Of a DNA stretch of 64,000 nucleotides, positions 51,421 through 61,991 are shown piece by piece (the first letter of the stretch is position 1; the number at the start of each line of letters is the position of its first letter). The DNA lies in assembly GCA_002110485.1 (NCBI GenBank), contig MOWL01000089.1, positions 1,221,841 to 1,285,840 of the forward strand, in the 5' to 3' direction. Both the position numbers and the translations under genes were made by a program. Under the pieces are notes generated by a model that did no database searches, had not been told where the DNA came from, and saw only the letters and a program-made list of their open reading frames with translations. The DNA is from Emergomyces orientalis (lineage: Eukaryota; Ascomycota; Eurotiomycetes; Onygenales; Ajellomycetaceae).

Positions 51421-53340
51421 AGAAAAGGAAATCTATTCAGTATTAATTCATATTGATATTTCAGAAATACAATCTTGATTTGAGGTGGGGTCTATTTCAA
51501 GCAGAAATTTTGAGAAGTTTTTTGAATGAAAAAAGATAAAATTTGCAAGAGTTAGAATGTTTTTCTTGATTTAGCTCTGAGTAAATAAATCAAGAAAATC
51601 TTGTATAAATTCACATTCTTTTTCTTTTTATTTCAGTAATTGATTTAGTTTTTGAAAATAATATTAACTTCAAGCTGCATACTTGATATGTGAGGAGAAC
51701 TTTAGAATATTGAATATTTCTGAATAGTTTTTATCAATTTCTCTGTAAAAAATTGATTTATTTTGTCAGTCTTTCTTTCAAAAACTGTCATTTCAATTGA
51801 ATAATTTACTATTCATTGAAATCAATTTTTTTCTCTTCATTTTGTAGCACAAGAAAGAAGTCTGTGAAGATTTAATTGATTTATCTCTAAAAATCAATAT
51901 CAGTTTATTAGATTCTCTTGAAAAATCTAATCTAGATACTATTTCTGATAGAAAAAATAGCAAAAATCTGAGAATACTATTTAATTTGACTAATTATCTA
52001 ATATATTCAAAGAAATCATGAATAACTCATCTCAATCTGTGAACATGATGACTTTATGCAAAAATAGAAATAATTTCATAGAAACTGTTTCTGAAATTGA
52101 GATTTTGAAGAAAAGAAAAAAAGAAGAAATAGACAGATATAAAATAGATGAAATGAAAAATCTACAAAAAATAGCTGATAAGCTATATAAACAGTGCATG
52201 TATGAAGAAAATGAAGAAATTCTTCTTATTCTACATTCACAAGTAAGAGAGCTGAATGAAATTATTAAGTTTAAACTTAATATTTCTTCAAATCTGAAGC
52301 TAGTCTTGAAAAAAACTGAAAAATCTGTATTTCAAAAAATCTCTTCTGAATCTTTTTCAAAAGAAAACACTGAAAATAAGACAAAAATCTATACTCAAGC
52401 TCTCAATAGCTCACAAAATATTGAAAAAGAAAGACAGCTGAAAAAAGCAGAAAAAATTTTCTCATTAATTGAGAAAAAAGAATAAAGAAAAGCTCAAAAA
52501 GAGATTAAATTTCTTGAATCAAAAAAACAGAGACTGATTTTAAAAGTTAGTGATAGAACTATTTTTGAAAAATCTATTCTAAATGATTCTAAGTTCATTT
52601 TTGAACTTAGAAATGAAATCAATCAAAACTTTCATTTTAAAACTTAAAATGAAGAATTCAAGTCAGTTATCTCATCAATTGAAATCTCTTTTCTGGGAAA
52701 TTCAATTGTAATTACTGCTATGCCAGAAAGAAAAAGTCCTCACTATCTTAGATTTGAAACTAAACCTAAATGGAAATCATGCTCTATTAAGTGCAAGAAG
52801 AAGCTTTTCTCCTCAATCATTCAATTGAAACTAGGTCATGGCTATTTCAAATCTTATTTGAAAAGAATATCTGATATTGAAAGTGAAAATTGTGAATATT
52901 GTGACTCTCTTGAAGACCCAGAACATATCTTAATGAATTGCTCATTAAATCAAGAACTTAGAGCTGAACTGAGATATAAATATAAGCTGAGAGAAATGAA
53001 TATGAAACTACTATTTTCAACTGAAATAGGCAGTCAATATTTAATTGATTTTCTCAATGAAACTCAAATAGCTACTAGAAATCAATTCTATTTCAAAGAT
53101 GAAAATATAAATGAATGAGAATCTGAAATATTCTTTATAAAAACTGCTAGATATTATATAATATCTCACTATTTCTTTTGTGTTAGAGTCTGTCTTTTAT
53201 TTCCTTTGTATTCATGTCATGAGTTATTTTGTCTATCATTAATTTATTTTCTTTGTAATCACTTGAAAATTATATGAAAAAAGAGAATATAAATAATCTT
53301 TAAAAATATTTATAAATAAATAAAAAAAAAAGAAAAATCA
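51421..53340 (+). mobile_element. LINE family B, copy 1 (internally deleted)
   Basis: Very AT-rich retroelement fragment, almost free of CpG. It holds a leader (51421-52017), a Lys/Glu/Asn-rich ORF1-like region, then directly the extreme C-terminal end of ORF2, and an A-rich 3' tail at about 53313-53336. The endonuclease, RT and RNase H domains are missing. The retained C-terminal motif is the same as in the minus-strand copy at 54861-55154, so it belongs to the same family. It would be non-autonomous. Confidence 0.75.
52018..53118 (+). pseudogene. LINE B copy 1: ORF1 fused to ORF2 C-terminus
   Basis: An almost continuous frame of about 366 codons broken by two TAA codons (near 52483 and 52645). 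The first 150 residues form a charged coiled-coil-like region. The last 130 residues carry FETKPKWKSCSIKCKKKL and the LINE C-terminal zinc motif CEYCDSLEDPEHILMNC (C-X2-C, His, Cys). Trp of FETKPKWK (TGG at 52771-52773) aligns with a TGA in the minus-strand sister copy at 55206-55208. The junction lies near ITAMPERKS. No enzyme domain remains, so it is only of use as a passive template, if at all. Confidence 0.7.
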
Positions 53341-54559
53341 ATTTGCTGACTATTCTGGGCTGGAATTCAAGTATTGCAAGTGCTATTTGTTTGAAGAAAA
53401 AATGTATAGTAATTAGTTTTAAAGTTAGAAAAATCCTGAGACTCTTTGAGTCTCAGGTAGATATCATAGTCTCTGACTGCATATATATCTATAATTGAAG
53501 AATAATAATAATAATACTGCTATGCCAGATTTTAGCTTTGAATATCTAATTCAAAATGAAAACTGTTAAAAAGAGATAGTTCAAAAAGCTCTCTCTATTG
53601 AAGTTTCATGTGAAAAAGATGAGAAATGGGGAAAATTTGTACTACATAATATTTCAGTTGAAATCTTTGATCATGAAAAAGGCATGATAAATTTAAAAGA
53701 AGAAATTGAAATATATAATTCAATTTCTTTGAAAAAAACCTCAATTTGGCTCAATTCTTATGAGCAAAGACAAAGAAATCAAAATACTTCAGTTTTAATT
53801 ACTACAAATACAATAGAGCAGTCAAAAAGACAATATATTGTAATTGCAGAATTGAAAATGAAAGTATTTGAATTCAAAAATTCAAGAGAGAATATTAAAT
53901 CTCAAATTCAATATTCAAACTGTCAGAAACATGAACATTTTACAAATACTTATAAAAGAAATTCTAAATGTCAGTTTTGTGCTTTAGATCACAAAACAAA
54001 TGAACATTCTTGCAATATATATAGAAAAATAGATGAAATCTGTAATCACACTGAAATCAAATGCAGTAATTGCTATGAAAAGTATATATCTATTTCAAAA
54101 GATTGTATTTTCATTTTCAAGAAAAAGTCTTTCAATAAAGATGTGAAATGGAGAAAAGAAACTCAAAATACAGAGAAAATAGATAAAACTATAAAAAGAA
54201 GAAATTCTTAAATGTCTATTTCTTCTGAGTCAAATTCTTTTTCAAAAAATAGACAGATCTTAAACTCTGTTACATCTATAAAAATGAGAAAAGATAAAGA
54301 AAATCTCATTTCAATGAAAACAGTAGAAGTTTCAGCTCTGAATACAGATAATAGATATAATCTATTATCTGATTCAGAATAAAAGAAACACAGCTTCAAT
54401 TTATTCCTTTTGTACATGTTTACTACACAAAATAATAATAAAAAGAAGAAAAAAACTATCAAAAATGCTTCAAAAATAACTTTTATTCAAAACAATGTTG
54501 ATAGAAATAAAGATGCTATCTATTCATGCTTACAGATAGACTTTGAAGAGCAAACTGAC
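53341..54559 (+). mobile_element. LINE family B, copy 2 (5' part only)
   Basis: A second plus-strand B element that begins right after the tail of copy 1, with the head sequence ATTCTGGGCTGGAATT at about 53350. It contains a leader with an (AAT)n stretch near 53504-53518, ORF1 and the first codons of ORF2 (from about 54414, with ITFIQNNVDRNKDAIYSCL, the endonuclease start). It is cut off by a 24-base T run at 54560. AT-rich and nearly CpG-free like copy 1. Confidence 0.65.
53522..54210 (+). pseudogene. LINE B copy 2 ORF1 (gag-like, Cys/His knuckles)
   Basis: Lys/Asn/Ile-rich ORF1-type protein, open from about 53570 to 54210 after a TAA near 53570. It carries Cys/His clusters resembling degenerate zinc knuckles: CQKHEHFTNTYKRNSKCQFC and CSNCYEKYISISKDC. 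Such knuckles bind the element RNA. The ORF2 start follows about 200 bases downstream. The spacing of the Cys/His residues is irregular, so binding ability is doubtful. Confidence 0.6.
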
Positions 54560-54714
54560 TTTTTTTTTTTTTTTTTTTTTTTTCTTCCATTAAGGCATAT
54601 GCAATCAGTGATTATGATGCCCACCTAGTATTACTAGGATTTATCATGTAAACTATATCTAAATACATGTAACTTCTTGTCACTTGCCATTACAGTAATT
54701 CCAGCCCAGAATAA
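54560..54714 (-). mobile_element. Short poly-A-tailed insertion (SINE-like or truncated retrocopy)
   Basis: On the minus strand this segment begins with TTCTGGGCTGGAATT and continues for about 130 bases. It ends in an A run of 24 that appears as T at 54560-54583 on the plus strand. It interrupts the ORF2 start of B copy 2. The first 15-16 bases are the same as the head of B copy 2, but the rest differs. I read it as a short retroposed unit with a borrowed or shared head; no Pol III boxes were found. The boundaries are inferred from the poly-A and the shared head. Confidence 0.45.
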
Positions 54715-54860
54715 GAGACACATTCAAAAATAAAAGATGATACAATTTAATACTAAGACATTTTTTTAAAAATAAACTCAAAGTTGAAGATAATACAAAG
54801 AAAATTAAAAGAATGAACTAATATAGAAAATTTCTCAAAGAATATTTATAATAAATTGAT

Positions 54861-56667
54861 TTAAATCATATTTATTATATATCTAGTTGTTGTTTTTTTT
54901 CTTGTTGCAATATCTGTTTCTATGATATAATTTATTAAATATTTGATACCTGTTTCAGTTTGAAACAGAAATCTCATATTTATTTGATCTATATCATATT
55001 TTCTTTTCAAATCATTTCTAATAACAGAGTTTTTTAAACAATTTATCAATAAATGTTCTGAATCTTTCAAACAATTATATATATCACAGTTTTGAGGTCT
55101 CTCAATTCCAAATTTCTTAAAATAGAAGTCAAAGTATCCATGATCAAGCTTCAATTGAATTATTGAAGAAAAGATTTTCTTTTTGCATTTAATAGAGCAT
55201 GCTTTTCACTTTGGTTTTGTTTCAAAAATCAAGTATTTGATACTTAGTTTTTGTTTTTGAGTTTTTCAATTTAAATTTCAATCTTTTAAGCATTTCTCTT
55301 TTACTTTTCTTTTTATAAATGTTCAAGATATTTTCTGTTTTTTCACTAACTCAATTTCTGTGCCCTTTTTTGCAGCTTCATCAGCTAGTTCATTTCCTTT
55401 TATATTCATATGAGCTGGAACCCAGTGCAAATGAATTTGTATATCTTTTAATTTTCTTATTCTTTTAATCAATTGATATACAGTTTCAATATGTATTTGA
55501 TTTTCTTGAATCTTGTTTTTTTGAAATCTTTTCAAAGCTGCTTGACTGTCTGAATAAATTCATATCTCATTGATATCTGAATTTCTTGTCAATTGACTCA
55601 TTGTCATTTTAAATGCTTGCATTATTGCATATACTTCTGCATCAAATACTTCCATTTCTTGACCCAGATTCCATGAATTGGTGAAGTATATATCTTTGTT
55701 TCTTGTATATGCTATGCCAGCTCCCAGATTATTTGAAGTATCATTTTTTGATTCATCAGTATAGATAATCAGAGTATTATTTATAATTTCAAGCTGCTTT
55801 AAATGTCTTTCTTGCTCATTTTCTTTAGATAATTCACTAATATCTATATCAATCAATGAATTCAGAGACTTTTTCCATGAATATAGTTGTTCAAAATCTA
55901 ATTCTTTCACATTTAAATGAGGAAGTTCGTCTTTGATCATTGAACAAACTCTATATAACTGAGTTGAAATCTTTTTTACAGAATTTAGACTGATTTCATT
56001 TCAATCTAAATATTTACTTCAGTTCAAATCAGTGCCTGTGTTCATGGGAGGAAATGTGAGTGAAACTCTTTTTCTAATTATATGATTTTGATTTAATTTA
56101 ATTATTCTCACTGAATAATTTCTGCACAGCTTGTCCAGTCTTATTTTAGAAGAAGGAATTGAGGCTTCAATTTCCATAGCTTTTATAGAGGTGATTTTAA
56201 ATGCTCCCAGCATTCTTCTTAAAGCTTTATTTTGCAGACTTTCATATTTATTTAGAAAGTTTTTCTGATTTTTCCATCATATTTGTGCTCCATAGTCTGA
56301 GATTGAGGAAATGCAGGCAATATAAAGTTGTCTCATTGCTTGGAAAGATAGTCCTCTTTCTGTATTTGATAATCTTAAAATGTTATTAAGATTACTCTCT
56401 GCCTGGGCAAGTTTCTTTTGAATATGATAATTCAACTTCAGTTTTGAGTCTAGTCAAAATCCTAGCCATCTAACTGATTCTTTTGGATTAATTTGTTCAT
56501 TTAGCAAGACTATGTGTTCATTTTTCTCATTTGACTTAGGAAAAAAGTGAATCAATTCAGTTTTATTTATATCAAACTGAATATAATTTTCATTTTCTTT
56601 TTGAATGATTTCTCTTGCTGCATTTTCAATTAATAAGCAGTTTTCTTTTATTGTTTTTGAATGACAT
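54861..56667 (-). pseudogene. LINE B copy 3 ORF2, lower part (RT thumb, RNase H, zinc end)
   Basis: About 600 codons in one frame without TAA, TAG or frameshift. It continues the RT (CLLIENAAREIIQKENENY, TELIHFFPKS, VRWLGF-TGA-LDSKL) and the connector (YGAQI-TGA-WKNQ, NKALRRMLGAFK). It then has an RNase H domain with its acidic set (IIYTDES, FDAEVYAI, IYSDSQAAL, HWVPAHMNIKGNELADEA) and the C-terminal motif CDIYNCLKDSEHLLINC. Nine TGA codons interrupt it: 56454, 56277, 56019, 56001, 55560, 55323, 55278, 55266 and 55206 (first base on plus). At WLGFWLD, WW-K and xWIYSDSQ the family has Trp. Under the standard code it is dead; read with TGA as Trp it is an open enzyme. Confidence 0.8.
56656..56667. 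repeat. Target-site duplication of the LINE A insertion (3' side)
   Basis: TTTGAATGACAT directly next to the (AAT)n tail of the minus-strand LINE A. The same 12 bases occur at 62120-62131 at its 5' end. The host sequence on both sides is LINE B RT and joins in frame. Confidence 0.85.
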
Positions 56668-57165
56668 TATTATTATTATTATTTCTACACCACTTGATCC
56701 CGAGGATATGTGGGGAGGCAGCTAGTATACAAAGTGAGGAAAACCTTGAGCTATCTAGTATAGCTCTGGCCTAAAAACCCCCTGAACAGCAAATCTATTC
56801 AACATTTATAATCACTTCAAGTACCGCGGAGCAGCTCCCGCTGCTCTTAGAGAAGATGGTGCATAGCACCGTGAGAAGACAAGAAAACCCCCTATATCAC
56901 CATCACCCCTGTCTGAACATAAGAAAGACTTCTAATGAATGTGGCACCTCATGCTGTGTGTCTGCCGCTCATCGCGCAGACTTCAACGTCCTGGAGTGCT
57001 TGTAGCGCGCAGGCCACTCAACTCCGCGCTTGTGGCGCGCCCGGTTGCCCAACTTCGCGCTTGCAGCGCGCCAGTCCACCCAGATCCGCGCTTCAAGCTC
57101 ACTATCTCCTGGTAGGGCCTCGCTCTTCGCGCCCTTCACCCTCTGATATGCGCCAGCCGCGTTTC

Positions 57166-57597
57166 TTAGTTGTGCTGTGCATCTCATTCCGCCCTTCTCT
57201 CACTTAACACCTTGGCTAGGGAGAACTGTCTGAGGATGTCCTGCTTGAGCCACCACTTGGTGAGCCTGTGCAGTCCTTCCTTGGTGTCCAGCAACCACTT
57301 CTTATTCACTCTGCCCTCCTGCTCCAGCTCCGCGCGTTTCCCACTGAATCATGTACAGTGTATCATCACATGCAGCACCGTTTCATGCTCATATCCACAT
57401 GGACATTTCGGTGTGGGGAAGTCAGGAACTCTTCTTCTGTGAAGGAACGCTGCAAGGCCTGTCTTGCCGGTACGCAGCTGGACTATCAATGAGCTTCGGG
57501 CCTTGCTCAGGCCCTCATGCCATCTTAGTAGCTCTACATCCGGGGGCCTGCCAAACAGTTCTCCTCATGGTGTTGTGCGCGCTCTCCATCTGTTCCG
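57166..57597 (-). pseudogene. C-terminal extension of LINE A copy 2 ORF2 beyond a TGA
   Basis: The ORF2 frame continues after the TGA at 57598-57600 for 138 further codons to the next TGA at 57184-57186, and reaches the first TAA at 57166-57168. It contains the conserved LINE C-terminus: GLSKARSSLIVQLRTGKTGL, VPDFPTPKCPCGYEHETV and HVMIHC (a Cys-Cys-His-Cys set). Two more TGAs (57565-57567, 57349-57351) lie inside. Copy 1 has TGG at the position of the first (50581-50583), so that TGA stands for an ancestral Trp. The family normally includes this region, so the open 1014-codon frame upstream is not the whole ORF2. Confidence 0.8.
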
Positions 57598-60500
57598 TCA
57601 TCTTATCATTGCCTCCTCCCTCACCCATCTCTTGAAGGCCCAGTTATGCACACTGTTTTCTTGTCTTTCCTGCTTTTTCAGTTGCTTTGCCTGTCTCACC
57701 CAATTTACACTCCACCCCTGCTGCATGCTCACTGGGTGCAGTACTGCCTCCACTGACTGCATTCCTCTGTTATTCCTTCTGCGAAGTCTGGCTCTGACCT
57801 GCACACATGCCTGTTTTATCTGCTCCATGATTCCTGACTTCTTAAGCCGCTCAGTTGCTCTGGCCACCACACTGTCTAGATGTATCTCCAGAGGCAGTGT
57901 GGCTGTCTCCGCCTCCAGTGAGGTGATTGGAGTAGCTCTGTAGGCCCCTGCAATGACCTGTAGGCATTTATTTTGAATCTTCTCCAGGCTGGCTAGCAGC
58001 TGGCGTTGATGTCGCGGTTCATGTTGTGTCGCCTGTGGTTGATGCCATGCCAGCGCTCCGTATCCTATTGCGGGCCTTATCACTGCATTGTAGACCCTCC
58101 GGGCATGCTGCAGTGGCAGGCCCCAGGTTGACTGTGTTGTCTGAGTTAGGGCACCTATCTGCGATTTCGCTCTGCCTATCACCTTACTGACATGGCTACG
58201 CCACCTCAGCTTAGGGTCAAGCCAGATGCCTAGCACCCGCATCTCCCTCTGTGGCTTGATCACTTGCTGTGGCAATTGCAGTGAGTGTTCTAGATTGAAT
58301 CTAGTTCTTGTTCTGGTAAAGTGCATGAGCTCATACTTCTGTGGTGCAAAGATTGCCCCATGTCTGCTCGCCCAACGCTCACAGCTGGCATGGATCCGCG
58401 CCAGATGCGCACAATTCGCTTCGGTTGAGTCGCCATATGCTAGAATGTTCACATCGTCTACAAATCCTATGCAGCTGACAGGCTCACTTCGTGGTGCACA
58501 TATTCTGAGCAACTCCTCATTGTAGAATAAGAACAGAATGGGTGACAAGGGTGATCCCTGTGGGATGCCTGCATTCATCTCAAAGGCTTCAGTTTCCTGC
58601 TCATCAAATACTAGTGTCGCCTTGCGCCCCTGCATGAATGAGTTGACCCATCCAGTCAGCTGTCTGGGCAGTCCTCTTTTTCTTAGAATGTGCACTAGGC
58701 GATTTCTGAGCACTCTGTCATAGGCCCCTGAGATGTCCAGTGACAGCACTGAGACCACTGCTTTCTGCTCCTCCCACACTGTGCGAATCTGCACCAGTAA
58801 CAGAGCAATTGCTGTTTCTGTGGAGCGGCCTCCTCGCGCCCCCATTTGCTGAGCTGGTAGCATCCCATGTTTCTCTGCCAGAGACCTTATTTCCTTGGCT
58901 GTTGCAGCCTCTACAATTTTACCTAGGGTGTCAAGTAGTGCAATCGGCCTCCAGGCTCCCACTTCACTGTAGTCCTTCTTTCCTGGCTTCTTGAGCACCA
59001 CCGTGCGCGCTGTTTTGAATATCTGTGGGTAGTACTCCCAATGCCAGCAGGCCTGTGTAAGCTCAGTTATTGCTGTGATGAACCTTGAGCCTAGCATTTT
59101 GAGGAAGCGGTTGGGGATGCCGTTGGCACCCGGGGCCTTGTCGTTCGGAAGCCTAGCAATCAGCGCTGCCATGGCCTCCTCTGTGAGCACTACCATGTCA
59201 GTCACACTCCGCGGCTGTGTTCCCACGTTCATGTCATCTTCCCTTGCCGCCAAAGGCTCTGGGAAGAACCGCGCCCGTAGTAGTTCAGCCTTGTCCTGGA
59301 ATGCAGTGGCTCGCACCTCGGTTACACCCAAGGCCTCTGGCATTCCCCTAAGCAGTGGCAGTCTTGCCGGTTGCTTGGTCTCGTTGGTGTGTGTGCGACC
59401 CCACTTTGCCAGCTTCCAGAGCAGTTTAGGATCTGTGCCAGCACTGTTCATTAGATCGCGGAAGCTGGCAGTCTTGGCCAGCTTTATTTCCTTGTTTCGC
59501 CTGTTGCGGGCATGTCTTCTTTCCTCCTCAGTGCTGTCTGCATCCCTCATGGTTCTCTTGTACTCACTCACTGCTTGCGCCACTCTGTTGGACCACCACG
59601 AGCGACTCTGCTTGCAGATGCGCGCGTGTTTAGCGTGTTTCTCTGCTAGCTCATTGATGAATTCACTTAGATAGTTTGCATAGCAATCAATCTCTGCTGT
59701 TGAGCCAAAGCTGTTGCAACATTGTAGCTCTTGGCAGTCCTTTTGCAGCTGCTGTATATTCACTTGCCGCCAGTTGCGTTTTTCCCTTAGTACCACAGGT
59801 ATGTCGATGGCCAACTTAGTGACCACTGGTAGATGATCTGATGCCATATCCGCCTCGTGTGCGACCCAGCATTCCAGTACCCCTGCACTCAGGTTCTCTG
59901 AGAGAAAGATTAGGTCCAAGGTGGTGCCAGTGCTTCTGTGGTCCTGCCATGTAATCTCTCCCCGTGGTGTTGCCAGCTGCAGTCCGAGAGCATCCACCTG
60001 TGCTATGAGCTCCCATGCCAGGTCAAAGTCCTGTCTCACTCGCTCACCTCCCCACTTTGAGTGATGCACATTGAAGTCTCCCAGCACCACTACCTCCGCC
60101 TGCCGCGCTTCCGCACCCTGACTTTGCGCTTGTTGCGCGTCTGCACCCTGATCTCGCGCTCGTAGCGCACTTGTGTCTGGGTCTTGTGCTTGTTGCGCAC
60201 ATCGCCCCTGAGTTCGCGCTGGTAGCGAGGCCTCGGCCTCCTCCACCACCGCTTGTAGCTCAAGGATGGGGGAACTCTCTGGCACAGTTGTGTAGCTGCC
60301 TGGTGGAGCAGCGTAGACATTGAGCATTAGTAGTGGTCCTCTTACCGTGTTCACAGTGAGCAATGCCATGGATTCTGTAATGACTCTGACATCCCATGCT
60401 GTTGCCTTCAGTCTTTTGTTGATGAGGAAGCCCACCCTGGCCTCCTTGACCTGCATGCCTGCCTGCCAGAATCCACAGTTGGCCGGGCATGTTGTACCCC

Positions 60501-60642
60501 TTCCAGATTCCCTCTGCATCCATGGTTCCTGCAGTGCGATGATGTCGTAGTTTAATGCTGTTTCGGGCTTGGCCAGTAATGCGTTCATCACCTTGTTTGA
60601 GTTATGCACATTGTATTGTAGTATATGGACTTGCTCACTCAT
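57598..60642 (-). CDS. LINE A copy 2 ORF2: endonuclease-reverse transcriptase
   Basis: Uninterrupted frame of 1,014 codons. Residues about 1-240 form an APE-type endonuclease that nicks the target: ILQYNVHNSNK, IIALQEPW (catalytic Glu), VVLGDFNVHHSKW, TTLDLIFLS and ASDHLPV (Asp-His). Residues about 450-760 form the RT: KKPGKKDYSEVGAWRPIALL, GARGGRSTETA, LDISGAYDRVLRNRL, GIPQGSPLSPILFLFYNEEL and the catalytic GFVDDVNILAYG. LGIWLDPKLRWRSHV and YGALAWHQP follow. I see no RNase H DEDD set. ORF2 starts with an ATG that overlaps the ORF1 stop (ATGA at 60642-60639). The frame stops at a TGA, but the protein family continues for about 140 residues. All enzyme motifs are intact. Confidence 0.9.
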   Translation of the reverse strand: MSEQVHILQYNVHNSNKVMNALLAKPETALNYDIIALQEPWMQRESGRGTTCPANCGFWQAGMQVKEARVGFLINKRLKATAWDVRVITESMALLTVNTVRGPLLMLNVYAAPPGSYTTVPESSPILELQAVVEEAEASLPARTQGRCAQQAQDPDTSALRARDQGADAQQAQSQGAEARQAEVVVLGDFNVHHSKWGGERVRQDFDLAWELIAQVDALGLQLATPRGEITWQDHRSTGTTLDLIFLSENLSAGVLECWVAHEADMASDHLPVVTKLAIDIPVVLREKRNWRQVNIQQLQKDCQELQCCNSFGSTAEIDCYANYLSEFINELAEKHAKHARICKQSRSWWSNRVAQAVSEYKRTMRDADSTEEERRHARNRRNKEIKLAKTASFRDLMNSAGTDPKLLWKLAKWGRTHTNETKQPARLPLLRGMPEALGVTEVRATAFQDKAELLRARFFPEPLAAREDDMNVGTQPRSVTDMVVLTEEAMAALIARLPNDKAPGANGIPNRFLKMLGSRFITAITELTQACWHWEYYPQIFKTARTVVLKKPGKKDYSEVGAWRPIALLDTLGKIVEAATAKEIRSLAEKHGMLPAQQMGARGGRSTETAIALLLVQIRTVWEEQKAVVSVLSLDISGAYDRVLRNRLVHILRKRGLPRQLTGWVNSFMQGRKATLVFDEQETEAFEMNAGIPQGSPLSPILFLFYNEELLRICAPRSEPVSCIGFVDDVNILAYGDSTEANCAHLARIHASCERWASRHGAIFAPQKYELMHFTRTRTRFNLEHSLQLPQQVIKPQREMRVLGIWLDPKLRWRSHVSKVIGRAKSQIGALTQTTQSTWGLPLQHARRVYNAVIRPAIGYGALAWHQPQATQHEPRHQRQLLASLEKIQNKCLQVIAGAYRATPITSLEAETATLPLEIHLDSVVARATERLKKSGIMEQIKQACVQVRARLRRRNNRGMQSVEAVLHPVSMQQGWSVNWVRQAKQLKKQERQENSVHNWAFKRWVREEAMIR

Positions 60643-61991
60643 GGTTCACCCATGTCTTGGTCCTGCGTGGAGTCTGGTCGCGCTGGGCGTGCATAGCCAC
60701 TGAGCGAGCCCCGTTGCTGCGCGCCAGCTCTTGCCACATTCGTGGGTCTGCCGACCTTGCGCTGAACAATCAGAGGGTCCTCTTCTGTGATTCTGCTATG
60801 CTTTCTGGGGGTGATCCAACCCTCCTCATCTGGTGTTTGCACCACAAAGTGCCTTGGCCGGTTCTTGAGAGTCTCCTTGGCCAGTGAAACTGCAGTCTGT
60901 CATTCAGAGCATCTTGCAGATCATGCTGGGTGATCTCCTTCACAGTTACAGCAGACTGCCTTCTTTCCTTCCAGTGCTGCGGGGCAGGTCTTGTCCGTGT
61001 GTCCCTCTGCTGCACAGTGCCCACAGATATCACCCTTGCGGCAGAATCTGACTATGTGTCCATATTGCTGGCAGCTGTAGCATCGGGTGACCTGAGCCTC
61101 CCTGTGGAAGATTTCAACCATGCAGAATTCATTCCCCAGAATGATGCCATTCTCCACAAGCGTGTTTGCCTGCTGCGGTGTGGCTACATGTAGGATAATG
61201 CTTCCATGAGGCCGCTGCTGTTTAGCTAGCTGCTTTGTGACCCTGTGGATGAGTACTCTGCATCTGAGAGATGGGTTCTGCTTGTAGACATTCTTCACTG
61301 CTTTATCTGAGCTAATCCAGCTAATGACACTGATAGATGCACTCTTGATCAATACTGCATACATCTTCTTTCTCATGTGTGCCTTGTCGCCCCATTTCTC
61401 CACTCATTCATTACTTTTTGTCAGCTCGGCCTTCATGCTGGGGTTGTCTGTGACCAGGATCAGATCACCACTAGACATGTATCTTGCTGCAACTATGGTG
61501 CCAGTGGTCACATCTTTGATGGTCCCATTTACCTTTCTCACAATGGCCTCTGGGGTGCGTTCCTCCACTGGCAGTGCGTCACAGTTGCGGCGAGATATCA
61601 CCACCTCTCTCAATGCACGCCTGGTTACTATCTTTGCTGGCGGCCCTCCATTGGCCGCTATGCGCGCCCATGAGGTCTCACTGTCCAGCATGTTGCATCT
61701 TTCATTTTGCTGTGATGCGCTTGTAGCGTTCTCTAGCTTCTTTAACATGTTGTCAAGCAGGTCCTCCTTGAGCTCATTCACTGCCTTCAGAGCTCTCTGA
61801 ATATACAGTAATTCTTTTTTATTAATCTCCTTGTCTTTCTCCCCCTCTCTAAGAGCCTCGGTGATCATGCGCAGTGTTGCTGTCATACCATTTGTTGCTG
61901 CATCTCCTGCCTGCGCGGCTCCAGGTACGCGTCGCGCCGCGCGCGCACCCACATTCCCTGCACCACCATTCACGCTCACAGCCTCAACCAT
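60639..61991 (-). pseudogene. LINE A copy 2 ORF1 (gag-like RNA-binding protein)
   Basis: About 450 codons in one frame from the ATG at 61991 (MVEAVSVNGG) to the TGA at 60641-60639. The N-terminal part is Ala/Gly/Arg-rich, followed by a helical segment (KELLYIQRALKAVNELK) and a central region (EVVISRRNCDAL, GDLILVTDNPSMKAELT). The knuckles are CYSCQQYGHIVRFC, CGHCAAEGHTDKTC and CCNCEGDHPA, two of them perfect C-X2-C-X4-H-X4-C. Three in-frame TGA codons (61404-61406, 60921-60923 and about 60900) interrupt it and nothing else does. At the first two, copy 1 has TGG (46750-46752 and 47231-47233). ORF1 would coat the element RNA. It is a pseudogene only if these TGAs stop translation. Confidence 0.8.

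Noticed and set aside
59075..59674. 199-codon plus-strand frame
   Set aside because: It lies antisense to the endonuclease/RT part of LINE A ORF2, whose motifs are unmistakable on the minus strand.
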